Shown in pieces: positions 12,365-27,300 of a DNA stretch of 64,000 bases. The stretch spans positions 133,471 through 197,470 of the forward strand of contig NW_019775831.1 in assembly GCF_001039355.2 (NCBI RefSeq), given 5' to 3'. The notes beneath the pieces are model-generated. The model made no database searches. It was not told the DNA's origin and saw only the letters and a list, made by a program, of their open reading frames with translations. The DNA comes from Lingula anatina (taxonomy: Eukaryota; Brachiopoda; Lingulata; Lingulida; Lingulidae). The translations under genes were made by a program, and so were the position numbers. The first letter of the stretch is position 1. Each line of letters starts with the position of its first letter.

Positions 12365-15300
12365 TAAATGTCATCCTCCCCAAAATACTTCATCATAAAA
12401 ATGCCCCATAAACAAAACTTACAGTGTCCAGAACAGGACCCTTCGAAGAACCATCCTCTAATTTTCTACGTTTATCAGAATTGCTTTCTAAAATTAACAA
12501 AAAGGAAATAACATTATTAACACATCTAAAATGGTCTTTATTCAAAACCTTATTTCAGGGACACTCAAATATCATTTTACTCAAATATTTTACTCAAATA
12601 GACCCTGCTGTTTATTGTGAGAGTGTACATCAATAAATCAGTACAAATGCACTGTGGAAATATCCATTGTCATTACCAAATTGCTCCTGCACTCTTTTTC
12701 TTGGACCAGTCTCAGGGTGGCTGAGGCACCCCTGTCCAGTCAGGTCCCGACACACCTGGTCAAACTGGTATTTGTCATCACTTCGGACAAAGCGATATAA
12801 CCCTACAACAATGACTGCATAGTGAATGACATTCTAGGCTAACAAATCAAACATACCTAACAAAGTAAACAAAATTGCAACTGTCTACTTTATAATCCAT
12901 GCAAAAGGTAAATTTACAATCTGAAATATTGAGCAGCAGTTGCGCTACAGCTGAGAACTTCTGCAGCAGAATCAATCTGAGGATATCAATATTACTGTCC
13001 TGATTTCAAAGACACCAGGACTTATGCAACGTTCAGTAATCCTCTGCTGAGAAGAGGTTTATCTGGCATTAGAGCTACAGAAAAAGACAAAATCCACCAC
13101 CATTTGGTGTATATTATATATAATGTATTTCAGACCACTATCCTTAACTGAATACAGCGTTTTGATTGATGTACTCCAGCTGTCCAACAACAAAAACATA
13201 ACATCAGTAGAAAATTGCTGAGTGCTGACTTACTCCGCAACAGCTCATGATTTTTGGGTTCATCGGTGAATATTTCTGCCATGTTTGCAATCATGGAGGT
13301 AAAATTCCCATCTTTCTGATACTTGAACAGGGTTGAAGAAAACAACTTGTATGAAGCTTGACTAAGTGCTTGTTTTACCTGCAACATCAACAGAATTCAT
13401 TCAGCCACCATGAGCATATGCATATTTGATTATTGTACAATGAGCAAACAAACAGTCATTATCACTTCAATGAAAAAGCCACAAAACCCTGTTTTTGAAA
13501 TAAATTTTATATTTCAATTAGTCTCTGGGAAAATTGTCAATAATAAAAATAATAACAATCATCATAATAACATTTCTTCTGACATACAATTGTTGCCAAA
13601 AATGAGTACATATCTTTATAATTCTTATATTAAATTTGATTTTTAATTGAATGATCAATTCTACCTTAAATTACATTCCAACATAGAAACAGCAGGTAGT
13701 CTTAAAGATATCTGTGGCACTATGAAAATATAAGCCCTTCTTTTAATTTGATCCATACCTTCCCACAACTTACTTGCATTAAATAAACCTTAGCAGCTGG
13801 CAGATTTTTCTTTTCATCTTTAGTTAATTCACATTCTGAGGACATACCACCATCAAATTTTGGTCGGTCCTGAAAAATGTAAGATGCATTACAATACATG
13901 CCACAGGTGCGTGTGCGTGCATGTGTAGTGCATTGTCAAAACATAACAGGTTGAAATGTAGCAAGTGCTTGTGTAAAGTAGTACAATATAAAGCTAATCT
14001 ACGTGAAAATATAGCACAGTTTCCTGTAATATACCTTCAAAATTATTTTCTTTCTTTGTACTTTTGAGCTGGTGACTTTATCCTGCATCTTATCCACGGA
14101 GATACTGTTTTGTGACAAATCAAAACCTTCATCTTCAACTTTTCTCTGAAAGTAACAAAAGCAATGAGTTATGCTTGCCACATAATGCATGATAAATTAT
14201 ACAGGCAGCCAATAACAAAATATATGTGAATTAAAGTAAATATCAAATATAAACAATATTAGTTGCTTAAGAAAAACATACCTCTTCCATGCTAAGAGCC
14301 CCCAACAAACCCCCACCTGCTGATGGTCGTCTGGAGGAAGTGCTGGACTCACTGCATTCATATTGGATTTTCAATTTAGCAAGAGAAGATTCATCTTCTG
14401 AAAACAAAAAAACAGAGAAGCACATAATAAGTATATACCAATAGTTTATCTGAAGTATTAATAACAAATTTTATCTGCTTATTCCATTTTTCAAACAAAA
14501 AACAACTCAATCATTAACTTTTTAGGACATGTGACGGAGCATATTATTTTGGTGTCAAGCAAGTCTTTCTACATTTGGGCAGAAGGCTTTGAACATCACC
14601 CTGAGCTTCAGAGATAACTTGACACTAACCTCTTCACTATAGCCTATCTTCATCGTGTCAAGTTACCTCTGATGAAAATAGTTTGACCTAGTTTATATAA
14701 GCCAATCGAATCCAAGTTTCAAAAATTTTCACCAAAGTTTGGTGAAAACGCTGATTGGTTGACTGTCAATCGGCAATCCTCGGCTGATTCCGCAAGCTCC
14801 ATACTAACAACAAAGTGCGGAGACATCCGAGTAGTTCCGAGTGCATAACCGTACACAAAGAAAGCATGGCGTCTCCTACGAGTGACTACGTGAAATAATG
14901 TGTTAAGTTATCTCTTGATTCTTTGCAAAATATGAGTATATCGGAATTGAAACCAGAGCAGTTTGAGGCCCTGCATCATTATCTACTGAGGGATGATGTC
15001 CCTGATATTCAGCCTTATCTTTGATTGGTCCGGATTTGAACAAAGCGCGCTTTGACTCGTTCGCGTTCATTGGCTAGATTGTTCAATGAGTCACTGAGTG
15101 CGGGCTTTAAATTTGATTGGCGGGCGGCGGAGGCAATCGAATGTGGTCAGAGGTAACTTGACACGATGAAGATAGGCTATAGTGAAGAGGTTAGTGTCAA
15201 GTTATCTCTGAAGCTCAGGGTGTTGAACATGCATGAAGCACCAAAACTGATTCCTCTTCATCCTTACCTTTCTCCTTTAATCCAGGCACATGTGCTACCA

Positions 15301-18300
15301 CACTGCTGGCCTGGGACACTTGCTGCTTGGAACCAATACTTCTGTTGCTAGGCATGAAGGAGGCTCCTTGGCAACCCAGTTGGCTGGATTCTGCTTTCCT
15401 TGTCTTTAATCTAGGCGCTGGCATCTAAAATAGCAATAAAATAGAATTTAAAATTAAGAGACTGACTCTCACCAGGAAAATGTTGTGGAAAATAGAACTG
15501 ACTAATTTTTACCAGGACTGTCAGAATATCAAACCTACCAGATACAGATGTCTAAAATTATAAGCTAATCTTTTTAAATATTCACAGACATTGAGGGCAA
15601 TGTGCTCTCCATTTTATGTGGAGTAAAGACAGATGTTGCTTTCAGTGTCTTTTATGTGCCACTGACCATCCACACAGTGGTTTACCATTTTTTCTGCATT
15701 CTTGAAGAAGAACATGGCATCTTTCATGGCCTGACCAAAGTTTTCATACACTTTAGTGTGTGAACGCACCCAGGATGGGAGTTGAGATATAGCTGCAGGA
15801 GATTTGAATCTGGAAAGAAAAAAAAATCAATTTTTGAAATAAAAAAAATTGTTATACATATTTGCCAGACTAAAAAGGAAACAATATAATTTTTTTCTTT
15901 TGATAAATTCATACAACAGAATTACCTGTTATCACAGAGCAGAATAGCACCATAGTCCTGTTTGTGTCTGATCACTCTGCCAATGGCTTGATTTACTGCA
16001 CGGGATGCCTGCTGTTTGTACCATTCTCTTCCAGTCAAGCCCTTAGAGAACAAATTGCAAGTAAATAATAATAAAACCTTGCACATAATACTGTCTTGAA
16101 GAAACGCGATACATCTTACCTTTATATTCTTAATTTGTACAGTATAATTAACTCTTATATCCTTCTATTTATCTCTGCTCTTAAATATCACCATTTTATT
16201 TTTACATTCTTTCACAGTAAAGAGAACATGGCTGCTACTGTTTTGAGATTATCAATCAAATTTTGTTAAAAAATCTCTACATCCTAAATTACCTGCAAGG
16301 ATTTGTAGATAGTTATCATGAAACATATCCCCATATACTGATGAAATTTATATCTCCTTCTTTCTCGACAACCTACCAAGTGCTGTAAACCAGAATTTTA
16401 CTATTAGTACCTTAATCTGTTGTTTTCCTTGCATCTCATCCAGGAACTTCATCTTCAGCACCACTTTAGCATCCATATATGGTGGATAGGGCAGTCCTGT
16501 GATCACCACTGCCCTGCCATTGATATCAGCAAAATCCAGTCCTTCACTGACCTGGGTGAGATGAACCAAATGTGTTATCTCAACAACCACATTTGGCAGA
16601 AAGGCTTCCATTCAGTGATTAGCAGGTTGTTTATATAAAATGATTTTAAACAGATTTTCTGCGTGTACACACTATTATGTTTTGAGCATATGAAATCTCA
16701 CCTTTCCTCTACAAACAGCAGCAAAGACAGCACCATTGAGCTTGGGATCATTGATCTTCTCGTAAAACTCTTCCATTGTCTGCAGGTACAAAAAAGAATA
16801 CACATAAAATTAGGAAATAACACAGACATATATATCAATTTTTGCATTCGAAATAATTCGAATTTATTAATATAATTAATAATTAAGAAGAAGTTTAATA
16901 AAAATACTAATTACAATAATAAGATTACAAATAAGTAAAATGTTCAGTAAATGGATGAAGAAAAACAGGTTCCACTTTTAACTTAATCAAAACATTTGTT
17001 TTCTTACTGAACACTAATCTACCTGATGAAATTCTATTTTTCCTCTTGGCTCCACAAATATCTGTTTGTATTGCACTATTCTATCCCAAATTCTGTTTGC
17101 CTAAAAGTGAAAAAATACATTAAAAATTAACTTAAAATATTAATTTTAATTTATATAACATTAAAAAAATAATAAACAAAATTGTTATCATTTCATCAAA
17201 GCAAAAAACTTTAAAACAAATAATCGCTAGAATAAATTATGCTAAACGCTCAGGTTCAATATATCCAAATATGTGAGAGTCCAGTCCACAGCATTTGTCC
17301 CTGATCAACTTTTCTTCATAAAATTTGGCCAGCACAAATGCCTACATGCATGGCAAATGTTTATCTTCTTCATTCTTATGATGCAGTTGTTGGGATGTGG
17401 AGAGATGTCAAAGTGTAAAAATATTACACAAGGCAACCAACCTGCCAGTACTCCAGACACTTGTTCATCACAGGGTATGACGGGAAAAACAGCAAAAGCC
17501 CATTTGGTACAATCCGAGCAAAATTCACTGAAAAAATAACACATTTTACTTTTTATTAACTAAACAGCCACTTGAAAGATAATGCGACAAGGAACATAAT
17601 AGAATATAATGTNATTACATGATATAAAAATCCATAACAAGAACGTAAGTGAATCAAGGATGATTAGATAAATTTTATTTGCCATTAGCATATCATAATA
17701 CATACCCACAGCATTCCCAAGAGAGGCCTGGTAATCTGCATTGTATCTGAAACATCACACATACATATATACATATATTAGATCAATGCAAGCAATTAAA
17801 TCTGCAACTATTCATAATAAAATGCTTAAAATGTCAAATTCTGGCATTCATTGTAACATACTTTGCAAAGAGATGAAAAAGAATGACATTTGAAAACAAG
17901 GCGAACAAAAGAAAAGTGACTGCATGGCTGTTAATTGCCACAGCAATGTTGACTTACTTCCAGCTAATCACGTATTCTAAACACTTCATAGTGTTTGATG
18001 TAGAATGCTGATAAAATGAATAGTCTGTACCTTGTCTCATAAGAAGAATTGAGTGCAGTGCCATCTGGTCCTTTGCACACAGTGCCAATCATCACCTGGT
18101 GGTGCTCTATTACATGGGGGTTCTCCAACTGGACTGGAAACTCTCTTCAATCATAACAACAGGTGATANTAGTACCTTAATCTGTTGTTTTCCTTGCATC
18201 TCATCCAGGAACTTCATCTTCAGCACCACTTTAGCATCCATATATGGTGGATAGGGCAGCCCTGTGATCACCACTGCCCTGCCATTGATATCAGCAAAAT

Positions 18301-21300
18301 CCAGTCCTTCACTGACCTGGGTGAGACGAACCAAATGTGTTATCTCAACAACCACATTTGGCAGAAAGGCTTCCATTCAGTGATAAGCAGGTTATTTATA
18401 TAAAATGAATATAAATAATTTTCTGGGTGTACACACTATTATGTTTTGAGTAAATGAAATCCCACCTTTCCTCTACAAACAGCAGCAAACACAGCACCAT
18501 TGAGCTTGGGATCATTGATCTTCTCATAAAACTCTTCCATTGTCTGCAGGTACAAAAAGGAATACACATAAAATTAGGAAATAACACAGACATATATATC
18601 AATTTCTGCACTCGAAATAATTCAAATTTATTAATATAATTAATAATTAAGAGCAAGTTTAATAAAAATACTAATTACAATAATAAGATAACAAATAAGT
18701 AAAATGTTCAGTAAATGGATGAAGAAAAACAGGTTCCACTTTTAACTTAATCAAAACATTTGTTTTCTTACTGAACACTAATCTACCTGATGAAATTCTA
18801 TTTTTCCTCTTGGCTCCACAAATATCTGTTTGTATTGCACTATTCTATCCCAAATTCTGTTTGCCTAAAAGTGAAAAAATACATTAAAAATTAACTTAAA
18901 ATATTAATTTTAATTTATATAACATTAAAAAAATAATAAACAAAATTGTTATCATTTCATCACAGCAAAAAAACTTTAAAACAAAGAATCACTAGAATAA
19001 ATGATGCTAAATGCACAGGTTCAATATATCCAAATATGTGTCCAGTCCACAGCATTTGTCTCTGATCAACTTTTCCTCATAAAATTTGTCCAGCACAAAT
19101 GCCTACATGCATTGCAAATGTTTATTTTCTTCATTCTTATGATGTAGTTGTTGGGATGTGGAAAGATGTTAAAGTGTAAAAATATTACACAAGGCAACCA
19201 ACCTGCCAGTACTCCAGACACTTGTTCATCACAGGGTATGACGGGAAAAACAGCAAAAGTCCATTTGGTACAATCCGAGCAAAATTCACTGAAATAATAA
19301 CACATTTGACTTTTTATTAACTAAACAGCCACTTGAAAGATAATGCGACAAGGAACATAATAGAATATAATATTACATGATATAAAAATCCATAACAAGA
19401 ACGTAAGTGAATCAAGGATGATTAGATAAATTTTATTTGCCATTAGCATATCATAATACATACCCACAGCATTCCCAAGAGAGGCCTGGTAATCTGCATT
19501 GTATCTGAAACATCACACATACATATATACATATATTAGATCAATGCAAGCAATTAAATCTGCAACTATTCATAATAAAATGCTTAAAATGTCAAATTCT
19601 GGCATTCATTGTAACATACTTTGCAAAGAGATGAAAAAGAATGACATTTGAAAACAAGGCGAACAAAAGAAAAGTGACTGCATGGCTGTTAATTGCCACA
19701 GCAATGTTGACTTACTTCCAGCTAATCACGTATTCTAAACACTTCATAGTGTTTGATGTAGAATGCTGATAAAATGAATAGTCTGTACCTTGTCTCATAA
19801 GAAGAATTGAGTGCAGTGCCATCTGGTCCTTTGCACACAGTGCCAATCATCACCTGGTGGTGCTCTATTACATGGGGGTTCTCCAACTGGACTGGAAACT
19901 CTCTTCAATCATAACAACAGGTGATAAATATTTTAATTTCGAGCAAGTTCCCTAACAGAACAAAATTCAATAATATGGGAATGATACATGCAAATAATTA
20001 TATAAAAAATTATTTTAATAATAAAAATTTTTGGAGGGGCCGGGGGGAGGAGGAGAGGGATTACTTACATCTGCATCTCAGCAGTGAAGGAGTTGAGTGG
20101 TGCCAGTGTACCACTGGTCAGGATGATACACTTCACGCCATGAGATTCCAAGTCCTTCATGCTGTGCCCTGGACTGAAACACCAGTAACTGACTGTACGG
20201 CCTAGAAATGAAACAATAGTTTGTTTACAAGCATTTAACTACAAGAATTCTAAACCTGGTAAGACTCATCATTATTAAATATGCTTATTTTTTTTACAAT
20301 CCAGCACAGTGGACATAAGAAATCTGCTCCCTAACTAAATAACAAGCTTTTGTGAAATTTCTTCATAGCTTTCAAAGTATACAAGGACTGTACCTTTATT
20401 TTCCTGCTTCTTGTTGGTCAACCATACATCTGTTGCTGGTTTCTTTTTCTGCCTACTTGTATCTTCTCTTATGTGAACCTGATTAAATCAAATTCTAATC
20501 TCAGTGGTGTAAATTTTTAAAATGAAGAAAAAATTAAAGAATATATTTTTTCTTTTAATCTGTTCCTAGAAAAGAAGAGGAGTGTACCTTGTAGAATTTT
20601 GCTAGTTTAGCCTTGTGGTTGTACATGGACTGGTTCATATCATCAGGGTCTCTGCTGAATACAATCTGGAACAGGAAATAGATATTTTCAAAAGCAAATC
20701 CACATGGCAACTTCCCTTTTTTTTACAAGCAAAGACCTTTCATGATAAATTTTAATTCTTTTTGTTAAAAAAGCAAATGATTTTATAATGGGACCAAAAT
20801 TTGATTACTTTGCATATAAAATAAAACATCTGATATGTTAAGATAGCAAATATATTAAGAATTTTTTTTACCCTAAGAATGTCAGCAAACTTGGAAAGGC
20901 CAACCCCTTTGCCATAAAATGCAGATGCTAAAACAAAGTGATGTACTCATAAGCATATACATATGCAGCTTATTCATTAATATTTGGAGCTAGAAACTTC
21001 TCATATTTTAGCAATATTTTTGTAATGCAACACATGTGCATGCATACACAAATTTTTATCCCAACTATAAATAGTAGCTATGAATTGGAAGACCAACTTA
21101 TACTACACATCACCTTGTAAATTTAAGCAAACTATATAACATTTTCAAATAAATGATAACCACTTACTTTCACTACTGAGATGTGTTACAATCTTGTCAA
21201 TCAAATCCAGCACCTGACTCTTTGTTTCAAAGTTTATGTGAACTTTTCCAAACAGCTCAAATATGTACCTGAAATTGTGAGAATAACAATTAAACAGTTT

Positions 21301-24300
21301 TCTTTATGCATAAGACTTATAGATGAATTACAACTGTGAGTCCACCACTCCTTTTCTCGATCCTACCATCATACTTATCAGCATTTCTTTGCAAAACATT
21401 TCATACATTATGTTATACAATGAACAAAAGTATCTTCCATTACAAAGTTTTACACTACTTACTTTTTACAGCACAAAAACCACTCTTTTTTCTTAATACA
21501 AGCTTACAATAACTTAAACTGATGTTATAAAGAAGGAAAGTTTATAACCTACTAAATAATAACACAACTAGTAATTCAGTTGTACTTACACCCCTGCCTT
21601 TGTCAAGCCATCTTTAGGTAGTTCAAGTTCATCAAGAGTTTTTTCAAGATCCAGTAGTTGACCTGCATAGCAAAATATATGTAACATTCCTAACATTCCA
21701 ACATTTGTTGATAAAAAATATCTTATACTTCATTTTGTTTTTTATTATTTATCTGATGTTAAATAATGAATGTTGACTGTCTGTCTAGTTACATAAACTA
21801 CTTTTCACTTACTTTTTAATTGCAAAACTTGTTGAATATTGAAGTCTGGTGCTGAAAAAAAATCATACATTACACCAGTATCAATTGAATCTTTTTTTTA
21901 AGAAAAATGTTCACAAGTCGTTAAATATGCTCTGCATAGATTAACCAGATTTATACTTGTGCTCTATCAAAAATAAGCAACATTTTATCTTACACAGCCT
22001 AAGAAAATATCTAATTTTGATTCGTTACCTATTTCAGATTCATCTCCATATGTGACAGTGGCACTCTCTTCTTCTTTATACAGGTCTATCATTTTTTCAG
22101 ACAGTTGTTGCAGTTCTTGTACAGCAGTTGTGAGGTCGTAAGATGTAAAATCAAACGATGAACTGTCTTCACAGATTTTCTCCTAAAAATTATGATTGTA
22201 TTTAATGTGTAACTGATATCAATATCATAAAATTATATGATTAAATGGATGACTATAAATATAAAAACACATTTGATTACAAAAGAAAAATCAAAATAAT
22301 AGCACTTACTAGATTATGGGCTTCATCAAAGATGACAACATTTCCTTGCAGTTCAACCCCATTTGCCTTCCTTGACTGAATAAATAAATAAATAAATACA
22401 TAAAGAAACAAACAAACAAAAAATTAATAAAAAACAAACAGAACAAAACCTTTAATTCAATTTCCCAGTGGTACATTTATTTTATAAATAAGAACTACAG
22501 GACATTAATAATTCATGCTTTAGCATCCCCATTTTGTAACATACATGTGAAACTAAAGAACAACATTTGAAATAAATAACCTGTAATTGTAAATCCTTAC
22601 CTTTGGATCAAGAAGATAGTTGTATGGCATGAATATTATATCTGCATCTGTCTTCACCTCTTTGGCCATATAATATGGACATACTCTGTAAAATGAAATA
22701 GCATGACATGGATCCCACAAACATAATATGTGCTATAAACATTGGAAGCATGTCATTTAATTTTACAAGAAAGAGACACTTGCATAATAATCCTTTTTTC
22801 TGAAAATTTTTTTGTGTAACTACAACAATTTGCTACAAAATTTCTCATCCTGAATACACTACACTGCAGCAAGGACTTTATAATATTGCTTCACATTGAG
22901 ACTAAAGCATAAACTTGATATTCTGTGTACAAATACACACACACAGTGGTCACAGCTAACACATTCAAGCTCCTTACTTGTGTTTATTTCCCAGTTTGAC
23001 CAAATCTTCAATGTCTAGTACCTTGGGATCTGCCTGCCCAGTGCCAAAGAAATCAGGGTGGTTTTTTTTTGCTGTTTGGAGAAAAAAAAAGATAACAATA
23101 CAAAATGAATATTTTCTAATCAGAGCATTTTTGGAGAAATATTACAGCATTCGCAATAACTTTTCACAGCAAAGTGAACTTACCATCTAGGTTGTTGAAG
23201 AAATGACATGTTCTGGCATTCACCTTGGCTCGGCATGAATTAACCTGAAAACATTTTACAGACTGAATAATGTGACATGCAAATGTTATGGAGTATAGGC
23301 ATAAAAGACCTGTCTAGATTCTTAGGAAATCATAATGGAGTCATTAACTACAATGTTCACTTCAATATGCTATCTACTGATCACACATTCTAAGAACAAC
23401 CATGGTTTAATGTATATAAAGATCCTATGTGGCCTGGTATTCTGCCTAATGATCATCAGACTACTGCCTGTAGAACAGAAGCATATCAGACACGGCGTGG
23501 TTAGTGATTTATGACAGATTTCAAGCCCCAGAAGCCATGTTTTGTGTCATGAACTCGTGAATGACAGGTTTCATCTTTGTCATGCGTTCATCTCTTCATC
23601 CATGCAATCCGTGCACATTCTCACATTTTATCATAATACTTAATTGCAAACCACAATAAAATCCTTGAAAGATTTTTAGTCAATTAAGTATAAAATCATT
23701 TTCTTGTTCATACTGGCATTGTTTATGCAAGGTATACAAAATGTATGACTCTGTAAGCTTTAGAGATAATTCACTGCACCAAACCCCTTTCAGATGCCCA
23801 TAACCAGAGCAATGACTCAGTTAATGGACAGTCTCCTCAAAATACATAATTTTTGTTCCATTATCTTCCAGCTTGGAGATCAATACTGAATCCTTATTTA
23901 AGGTCAAATGTGAGGTTTCCTTCTCACGTCTAATTTTATAACTATTATTTTAACGAAATGAATAACAGGCAAACACATCTGAAATATCACTGGAGATTTC
24001 TACATTTCAGCCAATTCCTAATACTCAATACTCGCATTTGAAATACCACTGGAGATTTCTAGATTTAAACCAATTCCTATTACTCAGCGTTCATTCAAGT
24101 AATCTAGAAACCTTACTCAGAATTCTATTTTGTTGTGCCTTTCCATATAATAGCTCAATCAAAAAACATCTATCATTGTTAACTGTCTCGTGGGATGCAT
24201 GGCTTGCATGTCAATGCATTAGGTTCACTTTCACCAAGAAGCACTTCAACAGACATGACTCATAAAGAGCTGAACGCAGGCTTCAGATAACACAGTATGT

Positions 24301-27300
24301 GTACCTTGGCTGTATTGGTTTCTTCTTTTTGTACATTGGGATGGATGCACATCTGGTCTCGAGAACCTAAGATTCCTACTCGATAGCTGAAAGTAAAATT
24401 CAAAAATTAAACCAATGACAAAAATGATTTTTTACACAAGTGAGAAGGACATATATGCTATCATATGGGTAGTTAAAGATGATACCCATTTTGGATTTTT
24501 TTCAAAGGTTACTTTGCATAATATTTACTAAGTACAATACTGATATCATGGGAAAGAAAGTAAATTCAATACTGAGGTGGTGGTAGGGGTCCCAGTCCTA
24601 CATAAGAATCCTCACACTCAATATGCCAGCTGTGTCTACATTTCTAAGATCTATATATAAACCCTAAAAACCCAGTAACAACTCAAAGAAAGGGTCTCTG
24701 CCTTCTTCTGTGGTATGTGCATTAATTGATCTAAATCGGCAATGACAACACAGTTTTAAAGAACCACCAAGCAGCAACATGTAAATGATATGAAGAATAA
24801 TACACTTAGATCATTATTAACATCAGACATCACTGTCTGCAACTGCAGTTCATGCAAAATATCAATCTGTAGATCTTCTGCAAGACTTCACATGGTCAAA
24901 GTACTGTGATTCATACATTACAATTGCTGACTAATGCTTCTATTGATATGTCTGCAAAGCAAAAGCAACACTGGATGATATGACTGATATTTTCAGCATA
25001 GAAAAAAACTTGATTTATCAGCCTGTCTGTCTTAATCAGCTGTCATAAAAGCATACACAACAGCTCCATAGACAGATCATATCTGTATTTAACAAATACA
25101 CATGGTTAAAATTTCACATGATCTGGAATTTATTTTCTATGATAGACAGTATGAAGACTACATCTGTGGGACTTACTAGCTGTATTTTGTTCTCTTCAGC
25201 TCCTGTATTGCCTGTGACAGCTGGGAATGTGTTCTAGAGGCATAGATGATCTTTGGAGAAGGTGCTGAAATAAAAGATATTATATATAAGAGAAAAGACA
25301 CTTTGAATTTATAAAACAAAATAAATAAATAAATAAAATAATAAATAAATAAATAAACAGCCTGTCATGATATTGTTTATATAACAATAAGCTAAATAAT
25401 GACTTTTTCAAGTCAACCATTAAAGAGTCAATACTCAAAGAAATTGCCTTGGTGTAAAGAAATCTCTGTCTAATCTAGTAATTTGAAGTTGTTTGAGTTA
25501 GACAAATACATAGCTTAAAATAGTCCTAATAAGAGCATCACTAAGGAGCAGGGCTCATGAAAGGGTCAATGCATCTTTCATCACCATTCTTTGCCTGAAG
25601 CTTTGGGTAGCAGCATATTCAGACAAGAGTTGTTTTTGTCTTGTTATTCCAAGGATCTCATTTAGTTGCACACTAGTACCATTCATGATGGTGACTGAGT
25701 AGGTTAAAATGCATCTTTAGTTCAGGATTATAAGAATGGCTCTTTATTCATATGTTGAATAACTTCTGATATTAGGAGGATATGTTGGACATGTTTATTT
25801 GTTCAGCCAGTAAACAACCTACCCACTGGAGTACATCTGAAAAAAAAACTAGAACAAATGATGCACCGATAAGTAACTTTCTCCCACCCTCAAAAGTACT
25901 AGGAGAGGTGATCACAAAAAATTGTTGAAATAATGCAGATGTTTTTGGCCAAGTTCATGGGACCTACAACTGCCTATTGATTTTCTAAATCATGCTTCCA
26001 TTAGAATTTATGTATTAGATAATTGCCTAAGGTTGCAACCTACGACTTGGTCTCATGTGCTCTTAAGCTGTAAATCAATAGCAACACCATGTACAGTCCC
26101 TAAAAGCAAAAATCAACTAGAACTGAAGTATGTGTATCAAATGCTTTCACCAAAAGCTAAGATAGTGCTATGGTTTATGAAAATAATATTATTTAATTAT
26201 ATTCATTCCCTCATAATAATAAAATTTGGCCTTTCCTTAGACAAACAAAACATGAAGAAGCTAAAGTGACCTCAGATTAAAGTGTTAAAATATCACGAGT
26301 CTCCAACATAACCTTAAACATTTGTAAAATGAAAATTACTCTATATAAATTACATTGTTAATTCTAAAACAAAAATATCCTAAAAGACAAATGGTTTAAT
26401 GAAAGCAAAACTAAACAAATAAAAGGTAAAATATAAATGAATGATGTCCAGTATTCAGTCCAAGCACTTCTTCAGCCAAGATAAGCATGTATGCTATTAT
26501 CTCCCATTTAACTCTAATGATCAATGTAGGAAACACAAATCCCAAATGAACCACAAATACCGCATTAGGACTATGTCATTTACTAAGTAAATTTCCAAGG
26601 ATAATGCAGCACCTTACACTAAAAGGCCTTTATTTTATTCTTTACAGACTCATATAATATATATGAATTACTAACCTTCAATACAAACAAATACACTAGT
26701 ACATACAATACACTTTTCAATTCTCACATTTTGAAGATGTAACATTTGTAACAATCTCATTGTTAAACCCTTACCTTAAAAATAGGATAAGCATATCTAT
26801 ATTTCTTAATCCACATACAGGATACCAAGGCAATGACTTAACTCAAGTGCGTAATCAAATACAGGGGCTTTGGGATATCAAATAAAAATTGGTTTCAAGT
26901 TAAAGCATTATCTGCAAACTAGAGTAAAAATCAATCAAGATTAATCGACAGACGGACGACATAACATCTTTTCATCTACACAGAACTTCAAAGCACTTCT
27001 CTCCATACCATGTTTGGTTCAAAATGCTTATTATCTTCTTATTTAATTTGATATGATGATCTGACAATAAATCATAAAGGAAAAAAGAAGGTATGAAAGG
27101 GGAAATGCAGCGGAATTGTGAAATGCCAATCATGACACAAAGAATAATAGTCTGAAAACATATATCAATTCTTCAATTTGGGATGTTGCAAGCTATTTTA
27201 GACATTCTACATTGAGCAAAATTAAAATGTTTTTCATTCAAAATTGAAAAGTTACTTCACAAAATATTCCAAAAAGAGGATAATGGGTGAACCATTGCAA

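Noticed and set aside
16405-19926. Genuine tandem exon duplication giving an extended RTEL1 helicase domain
   Set aside because: The copies meet at an N, the would-be intron is 31 nt, the phases do not match, and a duplicated half-helicase would be nonsensical.
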